64,000 nt of DNA from positions 19,656,270 through 19,720,269 of the forward strand of contig CM063249.1 of the NCBI GenBank assembly GCA_032158295.1, given 5' to 3'. The stretch is from Pycnopodia helianthoides. Taxonomy: Eukaryota; Echinodermata; Asteroidea; Forcipulatida; Asteriidae. The notes beneath the pieces were generated by a model. That model made no database searches. It saw only the letters and a program-made list of their open reading frames with translations, and was not told the DNA's origin. Below, piece by piece: positions 52,701-58,560 of the stretch (position 1 is its first letter; every line of letters begins with the position of its first letter). The position numbers were made by a program, and so were the translations under genes.

Positions 52701-55411
52701 ATGCTTTGAACAACAATTTGAAAACCAGTGATGTAACAGTTATTTCAATGTTGTTTGTAAATTAATTAACCAGCACTGTAAATGAAGAGTAGAAAGTACT
52801 TGAGTTTTTTTGAATACCAGATCTGAAAAGAGTTACTCAATATTTATGTGTTGTTCATTTGGTGTCTTTGTAGCAAAAAGTGTACCCATGATTGTGGCTG
52901 TGCACACATACTAATGAGTAATATTAATACATGAGATCGGACATGATAAAGGACACTTACACTGTACTTATTACCGTTTAACAGAGTGGAGAATGTGAAG
53001 TTGTCAACCATACCACAAAAGAGTGCTGCAGAATCAACTACAAACCTTACAGCTATTTCTCAGGAGATATTCCTAGAAAAGTGAGTCCATGTGTTTCCTT
53101 TTCGAAGTAATTGTACACCTTGCATTATGGCAGCCATAACCAGCAGGGCTGTAATCTTGAGAGTGCAGACAGATGGAGCATAGATAGTGTCAGTGATTTC
53201 CAATGCTTAAAATCCTCTACACTTCATTTTTTGGGATGCTACTACATAATTGTGTCAGTGCAAAAACGGCAAATCTCAAAATATGATGAGCGTTATATTT
53301 CACTAAACCCTGGATGAACACACAAACCCTGTGGCACTGAGGTGCAATGCTTGTACACAGAGCCTCTCTTGTATGAGGTATTTGTTGCTTTTTCACATTA
53401 TAATACAATGTATTTCCACTGACACAAGGATGAAATATTTGATTATTTTTCAGGTGACAGGCGTAGTAACTGATTCTGGTAACACAGCTAAGTTTATCTT
53501 ATCTGGGACATGGGATCAGAAGATGGAATATGCTAAGGTACTTCATACCTCACTGGATAAAGGCAGTCGAGCCAAGCCTCTCTACCAGACAGCTCCACCA
53601 AAAATTTTATGGCAGAAAAACCCACTTCCGTAAGTAATAAAATAATAATCCAAAACCTAGTAATGTTTCAGGGGTAATTTGAACACAGCTGTTTTGAATG
53701 CAAGCTATGGGTTACATTACTCAACGTTCTTAATCACCAGAAAATTCTACTTGTTACATTATTCAAGTGCACCTAAGTGTTCAACATAAGCCTGGGTTTG
53801 GGCATTTGTGACGTAAGTAATACTTTAACTGATGTGATTATTGAATCAGGGATTAACACAATGTTTGTTATGCCAGTGAGTGGCAAAACAGTACTCATCA
53901 TAACTAGTGTATAGAGAACTAGTCTATGGGACTTCTCAAGGCCAACACTTCTTCCAGAAGAGATAATTACATGTTTGTACCCCCAGGAATTACTACCCAT
54001 AATTATTTCTTACTGTTTTTTCTTTCCTTTTTAAGTTCTGCAAAAAGCAAATCCACAGGCACCTCGGTTGGAATTTGAACCAAGACTCCCATGGTTGAGC
54101 AGATGTTAATTTCAGTCCTTTATAATAGCAGGCACCACAAATAATTGAACTGATGTCATTAACACATCTACTGAAGGTCCTGGGTTTGGATTCCAGTGCC
54201 TGTGGTTTGTTTTCTCCTCAGGGATGAGTAAACACTAAGTATACATGCACAGTGCATGTCTTCATCAGTACTGGGTCAAACATAATCATACAGTACCTAA
54301 ATAATAATTAATTGTACCACATCAATTTATGTTTTCATACTATGTGCTGGGTTAATTATTTATTTTTGTACGTTACAGGCCCAATGCAGAGAATATGTAT
54401 AACATGACAAGTTTCTGCATCACAATGAATGAATTTGAGGGGGCACTGCCCCAACAGATACACGTAACCGACCTGACCAACGGTTGATGGAAGAGGGCCT
54501 TTGGGATGATGCTAATAAAGAAAAACTACGACTAGAAGAGAAGCAACGAACAACTAGGAGGAAACGGGAAGCTGAGGCTACAGCTGCAGCGGAAGCAGGT
54601 AAGTCTGCTCTGAACACCAACTATGCAGGGTGCTTCTTATGGGAGGTTCTGTCCCCTGCAAAGGTTTGCAGGTCTTGTAGGATCATTTGTTTTCTAATAC
54701 AGTTCTTCTCTCACTAAATTATTTTTTCTTCCTTACACAACAACAATTACTACTGCCTCCTACAGAATTGTCTGCAGTGAATTTTTATTTGTTTTTCCCT
54801 AGTAGGAATTTCTGTCTCCGTTCATGTGCCAATATTATTGCATGATTGATTCCTGCTACTGCGAAAGCAAATATACATGTACAACTACTTGGCAAACAAG
54901 TTGGTCCTTGATATCCAAAATAAAGTCATATCACATTTCTTTGTTTTTTCTCATAAGGAAAATGTAGTGACAGTTAACATGTGGTAACATAATCCCCATT
55001 GGAATACATGTAAATCACAATATCTTTTAAACAGTATACCTGTGAGTACATCAACTAATAATTGAGCCATGCACCAAGCTGCTCAAAACTATTGGGTGTG
55101 CTCCACACTCATCACTACACCTATGTATTTATTTAAAGCAATTTATGTGATTTATAACAATGGTCTAGGTTTGTAAAACGTCTGCTCTCATTTCAACCCC
55201 TTAAAGATTCTTCAGAAATCCAGAAAATATAACTTGACAATTTAACTTTTGGTTTGTTCTGATTTAAGGAAAGCCATGTGAAAGTTACAAACCGGTCTGG
55301 TTTAACCGCAAGATGGATCCTCTAAACAAGGCAATCACATATGTGTATAATAACAAATACTGGGACTCAAAGGAGAAAGGCGACTGGGAAGAATGCCCAG
55401 ACATCTTCTAG
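16636..55411 (+). CDS. OSBP: Oxysterol-binding protein, OSBP/ORP4 type
   Basis: Thirteen coding exons give a protein of about 738 residues (human OSBP 807) once a one-base deficit in exon 12 is allowed for. OSBP sits at ER-Golgi contact sites and exchanges cholesterol for PI4P. Domain order: PH domain (about residues 13-105; [18 protein letters not shown], then the SEVERQRW helix), a coiled coil in exons 3-4, an acidic FFAT motif EFYDATE (residues 265-271) that binds ER VAP proteins, then the ORD from about residue 350. The ORD has [19 protein letters not shown], the signature EQVSHHPP (452-459) across exons 8-9, SKFRGKY and HNIIVGKLW. The protein ends CPDIF as in human OSBP. The Gly/Ala-rich N-terminus of human OSBP is missing: translation starts 12 residues before the PH core. 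One copy may represent the ancestor of both vertebrate OSBP and OSBP2. The gene spans 39 kb, mostly transposon-filled introns. Confidence 0.96.
16761..18164. other. OSBP intron 1, first part
   Basis: Contains G-rich runs (17219-17244, 17422-17430) and hairpin-prone GGAGGAAGG/CCTTCCTCC words near 16950 and 17350. No exon of another gene could be supported; open frames here have no similarity. Confidence 0.5.
18165..19438 (-). mobile_element. LINE fragment, minus strand, decayed RT end
   Basis: Minus-strand translation gives reverse-transcriptase palm/thumb motifs in broken frames: [12 protein letters not shown]...NGMTFNP.KSKIM, then [24 protein letters not shown], and near the end a [17 protein letters not shown] block. 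This is the typical C-terminal order of CR1/Jockey-like non-LTR retrotransposons. The 3' region (18165-18650) is AT-rich and ends in an ATT-type tail. Several stops and shifts show it is dead. It is 5'-truncated at the junction with the plus-strand LINE. Confidence 0.8.
19440..20090 (+). mobile_element. LINE fragment, plus strand, RT C-terminus
   Basis: 19455-19811 encodes about 118 residues ([20 protein letters not shown], then [35 protein letters not shown], ending [12 protein letters not shown]). This is the C-terminal region after the reverse transcriptase of Jockey/CR1-like LINEs. About 230 nt of 3' UTR and a tail of AACCATA repeats (about 20050-20090) follow, a usual 3' terminus for such elements. 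5'-truncated and joined head to head with the minus-strand LINE. Confidence 0.85.
20096..21816 (+). repeat. 1.7-kb dispersed repeat, copy A
   Basis: Begins ACTAGAGCTTAAGTGTTTGT and ends CATGATACAGTGAC. An inverted copy (copy B) occupies 38374-39782 and a partial third copy 39783-40379. Internal recurring phrases include a variant of 'ATATGATT..TGACATATGGTTCAGGAGAT', 'CTTCCTGTTTTGACCGAAAG' and GATGACGTCATGATG. No coding capacity seen. It contains the nested MITE at 20709-20875. It starts directly after the LINE tail. Confidence 0.85.
20709..20875. mobile_element. MITE with TIR CAGGCCTGGAAT and 6-bp TSD
   Basis: The 167-bp palindromic element has flanking AAAATG (20703-20708, 20876-20881). Copy B of the surrounding repeat has the uninterrupted site (single AAAATG followed by TCACAAGTG in the same orientation), which proves insertion. 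A second copy is at 44589-44755. Confidence 0.9.
21817..24470. other. OSBP intron 1, last part
   Basis: Holds a diverged copy of the hairpin element (about 22075-22345), a C run (22743-22758) and ACATGTACATGT runs. Otherwise featureless; short frames here lack similarity. Confidence 0.5.
22075..22345. repeat. Diverged copy of the 29297-29587 hairpin element
   Basis: Shares CGGTTTGCAGCAATACCATG, GTGTAGATTGTTCTTGTGAG, AACTTGTCTTGC and TTTATTCTACTACTGTGAAG with the element at 29297. A reversed GGTCTCAACATTTCGAACTAG near 22320 corresponds to its hammerhead-like core. Confidence 0.65.
24471..24679 (+). CDS. OSBP: OSBP exon 2: rest of PH domain
   Basis: Acceptor ATTTATTCAG. It encodes [27 protein letters not shown] and the C-terminal PH helix [18 protein letters not shown]. 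The donor GTAGGA starts at 24680, phase 1. Residues 42-111. Confidence 0.96.
25040..25284 (+). CDS. OSBP: OSBP exon 3: coiled-coil region
   Basis: Acceptor TTTTTAAAG. It encodes an acidic lead-in ([16 protein letters not shown]) and helical segments with [17 protein letters not shown] and [16 protein letters not shown], closely matching human OSBP. Ends in phase 0 before GTAAGT. Confidence 0.96.
25285..28956. other. OSBP intron 3
   Basis: Mostly unassigned AT-rich sequence. Holds the inverted-terminus element at 27363-27801. No other gene seen on either strand. Confidence 0.5.
27363..27801. mobile_element. TAGGCCTGGGCRACT-terminus element
   Basis: Left end TAGGCCTGGGCGACTAGTG and right end, reversed, TAGGCCTGGGCAACTGGTG form imperfect inverted termini around 439 bp. 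The inside repeats CTAGTCATGACT-like words. No clear target duplication remains, so the superfamily is open (the termini look hAT-like). Confidence 0.6.
28957..29137 (+). CDS. OSBP: OSBP exon 4: coiled coil end
   Basis: The acceptor ends at 28956 (GACTGTAG). It encodes [31 protein letters not shown] and [13 protein letters not shown]. Donor GTAAGC at 29138, phase 1. The 19-kb intron 4 follows. Confidence 0.95.
29297..29587. repeat. Large near-perfect hairpin with hammerhead-like core
   Basis: Arms 29297-29385 and 29500-29587 are reverse complements over 88 nt with one indel; the spacer is 114 nt. The spacer contains CTGATGATGACTAGAGC directly followed by AAGCTAGTCGAAACGTTG. This reads as CTGATGA, a GACTAG/CTAGTC stem, then GAAAC, the layout of a hammerhead ribozyme, though an extra T follows CTGATGA. 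Such motifs are known in Penelope-like element terminal repeats. Related copies: 22075-22345 and 60140-60245. Confidence 0.75.
30429..30545 (+). mobile_element. SINE 5' half, split by a transposon
   Basis: The tRNA-like head GTTGTGGCTGAGCGGATAAG (A box) and TGGGTTTGAGTCC (B box), then TTGTGTCCTTAAGCAAGACA. It continues at 34827 after the 4.28-kb insertion; ACACTTAA is present on both sides. Confidence 0.85.
31944..33332 (-). pseudogene. Transposon-borne C2H2 zinc-finger gene, broken
   Basis: Minus-strand reading gives, in order: [18 protein letters not shown] and [15 protein letters not shown] (about 33140-32990), a MITE insertion that brings in a stop, then [36 protein letters not shown], a C2H2 finger (C-x4-C-x12-H-x5-H, from [12 protein letters not shown] to GRHMF), a helical AQ.W block, [14 protein letters not shown] and [12 protein letters not shown], a frameshift near 32050, then [15 protein letters not shown] to a TAA at 31946-31944. 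I recall proteins with this block order as recurrent, unnamed predictions in corals, molluscs and echinoderms; I do not know a catalytic function. Possible further upstream exons (a frame at 34011-33760 with CDFCNFEHC; another at 33723-33529) are uncertain. The 33332 limit is only the open-frame limit. Confidence 0.75.
32734..32987. mobile_element. PIF/Harbinger-like MITE inside the C2H2 gene
   Basis: 254 bp, inverted termini GGCCTGCGCTAAA[T/C]GTCGCAC, target duplication TAA (32731-32733, 32988-32990). The 3-bp TAA duplication and GG-start termini fit PIF/Harbinger. The centre is itself palindromic (GTGTAGCACGGCAGGGCTTG and its mirror). It interrupts an otherwise continuous codon run and supplies a stop. 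Confidence 0.88.
34827..35125 (+). mobile_element. SINE 3' half, split by a transposon
   Basis: The continuation of the SINE begun at 30429: ACACTTAACCATTATTGCTG, CCTTCGGATGGGACGTAAAG, GTGCACTTATC, CTGTGCTTAGAATCAACCGT, ending near TTAAGCGCCTAATAAATG. The same body occurs at 11030-11285. Confidence 0.85.
35126..35959. other. OSBP intron 4, unassigned stretch
   Basis: No recognisable exon or repeat. A short frame on the minus strand at 35416-35646 has no similarity. Confidence 0.45.
38374..39782 (-). repeat. 1.4-kb dispersed repeat, copy B (inverted to copy A)
   Basis: Reverse complement of 20096-21816 over its whole length, with diverged sequence and small indels, without the 167-bp MITE present in copy A. 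It ends GCGCTCTAGT. Confidence 0.88.
39783..40379 (-). repeat. Partial tandem copy C of the same repeat
   Basis: It starts at GAACAATCATTTTTCATCC, matching 38654 onward in copy B (offset 1129 bp), skips the middle of the unit, and ends with the same CACTTGCGCTCTAGT. It is thus an internally deleted tandem duplicate. Confidence 0.85.
40941..41445. repeat. 293-bp tandem duplication
   Basis: TTGACCGTCAGGCAGCCATC occurs at 40941 and 41234. It is followed in both by GATCAATGACGTCATCGGGG, GTCACGTGACGCGGCATTAA, CGAAGTCGTATATCTCCCGA and a TGACGTCATGATGACGTCAT block. The two units differ at only a few positions. Confidence 0.9.
41556..44310. other. OSBP intron 4, unassigned stretch
   Basis: Contains ACATGTACATGT runs (for example 43722-43738) and no feature I can support. 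A related MITE fragment begins at 44311. Confidence 0.5.
44311..44460 (+). mobile_element. Partial copy of the 52659-52906 MITE
   Basis: GCGCACAGCCACAATTATGG, then GTACATTTTTGTGTTACTG and AAAAACCACTGAGCAGC correspond to the left half of the element at 52659. The right terminus is missing. Confidence 0.5.
44589..44755. mobile_element. MITE with TIR CAGGCCTGGAAT, second copy
   Basis: Same 167-bp length and sequence family as 20709-20875, in inverse orientation, flanked by ATGTAT at 44583-44588 and 44756-44761. The 6-bp duplication length is therefore seen twice. Confidence 0.9.
45845..47155. mobile_element. 1.3-kb non-autonomous hAT-type element
   Basis: Starts TAAGGCTGTGACGGGA, ends GATGCACAGCCTTA (TIR TAAGGCTGTG), and is flanked by TGTGCTAC on both sides (45837-45844, 47156-47163). 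Both subterminal regions carry strings of GGGTACCCG words (about 45858-45902 and 47083-47135). An exact 8-bp duplication fits hAT. The open frames inside show no transposase similarity. Confidence 0.87.
47164..48171. other. OSBP intron 4, last part
   Basis: AT-rich, no supported feature apart from the acceptor for exon 5 at its end. Confidence 0.5.
48172..48268 (+). CDS. OSBP: OSBP exon 5: FFAT motif
   Basis: The acceptor CTTCTACAG ends at 48171. It encodes an acidic run followed by EFYDATE, matching the FFAT consensus EFFDAxE with Tyr at position 3. This is the expected docking site for VAP-A/B in the ER membrane. Ends HK with a split codon, phase 2. Confidence 0.95.
48318..48936 (-). mobile_element. 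Penelope-like element fragment (GIY-YIG end)
   Basis: The minus strand encodes the C-terminal GIY-YIG endonuclease region of Penelope-like retroelements: [40 protein letters not shown] and [19 protein letters not shown], then [13 protein letters not shown] and a stop at 48481. The reverse transcriptase domain is missing. Downstream lie a CTGATGAAGTAGTTG...CGAAAGCTCATGC block (48397-48360) and ...GTTAGTCTTTAAGTGC, as in Penelope 3' ends. The truncated 5' end carries an inverted 23-bp duplication (48698-48720 against 48914-48936). Confidence 0.88.
48982..49099 (+). CDS. OSBP: OSBP exon 6: Ser-rich linker
   Basis: The acceptor ATTGATTGCAG ends at 48981. It encodes [17 protein letters not shown] and more Ser/acidic sequence, corresponding to the human RTGSNISGASSDIS linker, which in mammals is phosphorylated. 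The donor GTAAGT follows at 49100, phase 0. Confidence 0.93.
49134..49495 (+). mobile_element. tRNA-derived SINE in OSBP intron 6
   Basis: The head reads GTCATGGCCGAGTGGTTTAG (A box, tRNA-Leu/Ser-like) with GGGTTCGAGTCCC (B box). The body includes CTTGTGTCCTTGAGCAAGAT and AAATGCGCTATATAAGAACT, followed by an ATT tail. The body after the head differs from the SINE at 11030/30429, so it is a related but separate subfamily. Confidence 0.85.
49713..49850 (+). CDS. OSBP: OSBP exon 7: start of ORD
   Basis: It encodes a basic stretch ([17 protein letters not shown]) and the ORD entry [19 protein letters not shown]. Acceptor GTGCTACCAG, donor GTAAGT, 138 nt, phase 0. Confidence 0.96.
50260..50505 (+). 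CDS. OSBP: OSBP exon 8: ORD core
   Basis: It encodes [39 protein letters not shown] and [12 protein letters not shown], ending CEQ, the first half of the EQVSHHPP signature. Acceptor ATCATTCAG, donor GTAGGA, 246 nt. Confidence 0.97.
51191..51412 (+). CDS. OSBP: OSBP exon 9: ORD signature
   Basis: It begins [17 protein letters not shown], completing the family signature whose histidines bind the PI4P phosphate. Then come [14 protein letters not shown] and [15 protein letters not shown]. Acceptor TAATGTGTAG, donor GTAGGT. Confidence 0.97.
52659..52906. mobile_element. MITE in OSBP intron 9
   Basis: Inverted termini TGTGCACAGCCACAATCATG and a further GGTACAC, about 27 bp on each side and perfect, around a 248-bp AT-rich element. 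No clear target duplication. A partial relative is at 44311-44460. Confidence 0.82.
52985..53080 (+). CDS. OSBP: OSBP exon 10: ORD
   Basis: It encodes [19 protein letters not shown] and [13 protein letters not shown], aligned with human SGEIDIVNHKTGDKCNLKF and VPYSYFSRD. 96 nt in phase 0; the acceptor choice AACAG at 52984 keeps the SGE match. Confidence 0.94.
53454..53629 (+). CDS. OSBP: OSBP exon 11: ORD
   Basis: It encodes [20 protein letters not shown] and later ILWQKNPLP, matching human VTGEVTDPSGK and LWKRNPLP. Acceptor ATTTTTCAG, donor GTAAGT, phase 2. Confidence 0.95.
54052..54206. repeat. Inverted repeat with tRNA-like box words, intron 11
   Basis: CCACAGGCACCTCGGTTGGA and TTTGAACC at the left mirror GGTTTGGATTCCAGTGCCTG and TGG at the right. 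The right arm has a B-box-like GGGTTTGGATTCC. It looks like two tRNA-derived or SINE heads in opposite orientation. Confidence 0.4.
54379..54598 (+). CDS. OSBP: OSBP exon 12, with an apparent one-base deletion
   Basis: The acceptor CGTTACAG ends at 54378. The first part reads [19 protein letters not shown], as in OSBP. From about 54443 the OSBP frame continues one position over ([17 protein letters not shown], then [17 protein letters not shown]), while the uninterrupted frame ends at a TGA at 54485-54487. The G run at 54439-54443 has five bases and six would restore the frame. The phase at the exon end (1) fits exon 13 only with the extra base. Confidence 0.93.
54439..54443 (+). other. G5 run marking the exon 12 frame break
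   Basis: Both sides of this homopolymer encode highly conserved OSBP sequence in different frames. A missing G here is the simplest explanation. Confidence 0.85.
55269..55411 (+). CDS. OSBP: OSBP exon 13: C-terminus
   Basis: The acceptor GATTTAAG ends at 55268. It encodes [20 protein letters not shown] and [19 protein letters not shown], then TAG, matching the human end (WSSCPDIF). Confidence 0.97.
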
Positions 55412-56489
55412 GACCGTGTAGTAGATTGTCTAACCCATTGTACTGGGTTAGTGTGTAATAGACAGCTGCAAGAACTGACACTATGGAGTCCACAATAACA
55501 TCTGATGAAGTAGCAACACGTCAGCATCAGCAATTCATCTCCAGGCAGACTCATACTTTAATACAGAGACCTTTATTTGCAAAAGGACATAATAAATAGA
55601 ATTCACCCATTTGAACTCATCTGAATGTTCTAAGGTAAATTTCTCTTTAGGTCGAAAATTTTCTTTGCTTTCCCATTCATGTGAAGTTTGAACTGACACT
55701 AAAGTTAAATGTGTATGTTGGCAGTAACTAACTACTTACAATGTTTCTTGTTCAAAATAACCTCAATAAGTTGATTTTAATTGAAGACCGTAATAATTTA
55801 CAAAGCATGCTTGATAGTGCATTATATGATCATTTTAATGTCCTTGTGATGCTTATCAATAGTTGTTGTGCAAAACAGTAAACACATTGCCTCTGTTTTC
55901 TCAAATGGAATCAAAGGGCTGAGAAATCCCCAGCTCTGCTGAAAGTATAGCTGCATTTACTGAATATGTACACCTGCTTAAAATTGGCAATTCGGACTTG
56001 CATTTCCCGGGTCCATAGTCATGGCTCTGCGTAACATAGAATGTAGTGCATTACAGGACATCATAAGCAGCAGAGCCATGACATTGGACCCTGGTTGGTT
56101 TGGTACCTTTTGCTTGTTTGGAAATTTAGGTATTAAAACCAAGAGGGGAGTGGGGTGCACTTAAGTGAGTGCTTATTAATTATGATCATCTGCAGAGCTT
56201 ATTATATAACTCTGGAGCAGGTTAAACGTAATAATTGGATGCACTGAATAGGTCACATGTAGTAATGTAAACCCAATTATGCACAATGCAATAAAAGTAA
56301 TTCATGCTTACGTTTTTATGCCTTCACAAGAGAACACATATTTGTTTTGTTCCAAGTGCATTGAACAGGCTGGTCATTGTTCTGTTGAATTGCTTACATT
56401 TTAAGAAAGGTGGCTGTGAAATGCCTGAAGGGATGAAGGATTTATGTATGATGCATTATTGGTAATGATCCGAAAAGTGAATTAACAAA
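55412..56489 (+). other. OSBP 3' UTR, first part
   Basis: Non-coding sequence downstream of the stop. An AATAAA near 56290 (GCAATAAAAG) is one possible poly(A) signal. Confidence 0.5.
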
Positions 56490-56830
56490 TATTATTATTA
56501 TTATTTGTTTATTTCATACAAGTAAAAACGTGAAAAATTGTACAGTATGGCAACCGAAAGGTTGAATTGCACTAATACAAATACAAGGGTTATAATAAAA
56601 GAAAGATGAAAAGTACAAAAAAAATAACAAAACAAAAAAATTAGACAACAAGATAAAGCAAAAATTTAAATTAGAAATTGCACTATACAGAGTAACATTA
56701 AAAAGGAGTCAAGAAAAACATTAGGCAAACATGACCGGACAAATCTCAATCAATTAAAAGGGGATCAGATAAAGAACAATACAATCAGGATAAACCTTAC
56801 ATATCAATTCAGAAGCTTACTTTTTTATTA
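56490..56830 (-). repeat. Probable LINE 3' UTR fragment
   Basis: Starts with ATT repeats followed by an A-rich stretch with TACAAATACAAGGGTTATAA, much like the AT-rich 3' region of the minus LINE at 18165-18650. No coding part is left. Confidence 0.4.
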
Positions 56831-57958
56831 ATTTAAACAATTACCACGAACCTTTATTTGTATTTGAAGTACATGTACTACCATGTGTTATTTCTGCAAG
56901 AAAATAATCCCAACACTCACTTTTCAGTTCAATTTGCCGAACTGACATGCACAAAATCTATGAGAAAAAACACTGACGGTTGGTGTGTCTCAAATGTATT
57001 AATTTTTAATTTGATGAAAATTGTAAGTTTTTTGTCGTTTTGGTTTTTTGAAAACTAGAGGATGGAAAAATTATGCTCTTAAAAAAGATCATATTGATGT
57101 TACTATCGTAAATACATTTTAATTTCATTACAGCAGGATGTAAGCTGCAATTAGTTACAAATTAAACTCTCAGAGTATTGTCTAGTTGGATTGCCTTCTT
57201 TTGCTGACATTTTCCTGACTGTATACAATTTTGATGATACCTGCGGATAGTTTAGTTGTGCACCAACTGTTATGTTGTAGAGTGTACATTGTGTGTGTGC
57301 ACATCTATTTCATGTTCAAGGTTTTTGTTACCTCTGGCATTTTTGGGGGCAGTAACTGATAACTCTGACAAGGTTTTGTTTCTTTGGCAGATAAACATAT
57401 AAAAGGCATGTACAAATATTATGTTTTTATTACAAATGTCCTCAAATAAAAACTACACACAGCTCAGTGCACTTCCAGTGGGCTTTCGGTAATCATTGGA
57501 GCCAGTTTGTGTGGAGTGGGTGTGGCTTACTGTGGAATTACATCATACTTATGAACTGGATAACTAGGCAGCACTCAAGGCTAACCTTTGTATCACACTC
57601 ATGTACCAGAGTATTTGTTAACAGCCCCCTCTAGTGTTGGATGATTCATGCAGTGGGTGTGGATTGCGATGTCACACTACCTGTCAGAAGTAAAATGTTT
57701 TAAGTTCTGCGTAAAGTATTCAAAATCATTCAATTTTAAAGGAAAGATATGATATGATGTAAATGATGTAAATACTGCCATATTTTATAGCTGTTTCAGA
57801 AAGGCCCATTGATGATAACAATAACCTGCATGGTCTTTAGACCAACCCAAGTGCTGCATGCCACGCCGCCATTGCTGGGACGCTGGCAGCTCAAGGTTTT
57901 GTACGCAAAGACATGAAAACAACTTTTTATGTGAACTAAATGTTCTTCTCAACGAGGG
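56831..57958. other. Downstream region, nothing recognised
   Basis: Could be long 3' UTR or intergenic DNA. Contains ordinary AT-rich sequence. Confidence 0.45.
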
Positions 57959-58560
57959 GCTGCCGGAGCCGGGGGGGGCCAGGGCCCTCCCACTTTTTTT
58001 GAAAAAAAAAAAAAAGTGAAAAAAAAAGTTTTTTTTTTTTTTTTTTTTAAACTATCTGCCTGCTCAAAAATTGGCCACAAGTGTGTGTGGTGTCTTTTCT
58101 CCCTTTTAGGCACATGGAGGCTTGGTTTTTCACCCCTCAAAATGCCAAAAGCTCAGAGCTTCAGAGGACTTCGCCCCCTGGACCCGAACATCGATGTTAC
58201 AGAAATGTTTCCAGTAATCTGATTTCCAAGTGTGTCTATTTCTCTGTTTTCTAGGCATATGCAGGCTTGATTTTTCACCCCATAAAAAGCCAAAAGCTCA
58301 GAGCTTCCGGGGGCTTCGCCCCCTGGACCCCCACCGGGGCTTCACCCCTGGACCCTTACCATCGATGTTCCAGTAAATTTTCCAGTAAATTTAAAAGATT
58401 TATATGGATCTGATTTCCCATAAAAGTGTGTCTATTTCTCTGTTTTAAGCACATGGAGGCTTGATTTTTAACCCCACAGAACGCCAAAGGCTCAGAGCTC
58501 CTGGATCCGCCCCTGCCCCCCCCCACTTTTAAATACCTTCCGGCGGGCCTGATTTCCCTG
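57959..58560. repeat. Tandem repeat with AAAGCTCAGAGCTTC units
   Basis: Opens with G and A/T homopolymer runs (57972-57979, 58005-58048). Three units follow (about 58081, 58231 and 58427), each with CTTTTAGGCACATGGAGGCT-like, TTTTTCACCCC and AAAAGCTCAGAGCTTC phrases. The first two add GGGGCTTCGCCCCCTGGACC-type hairpins. Unit spacing is about 150 and 196 bp. Probably a mobile-element remnant. Confidence 0.6.
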
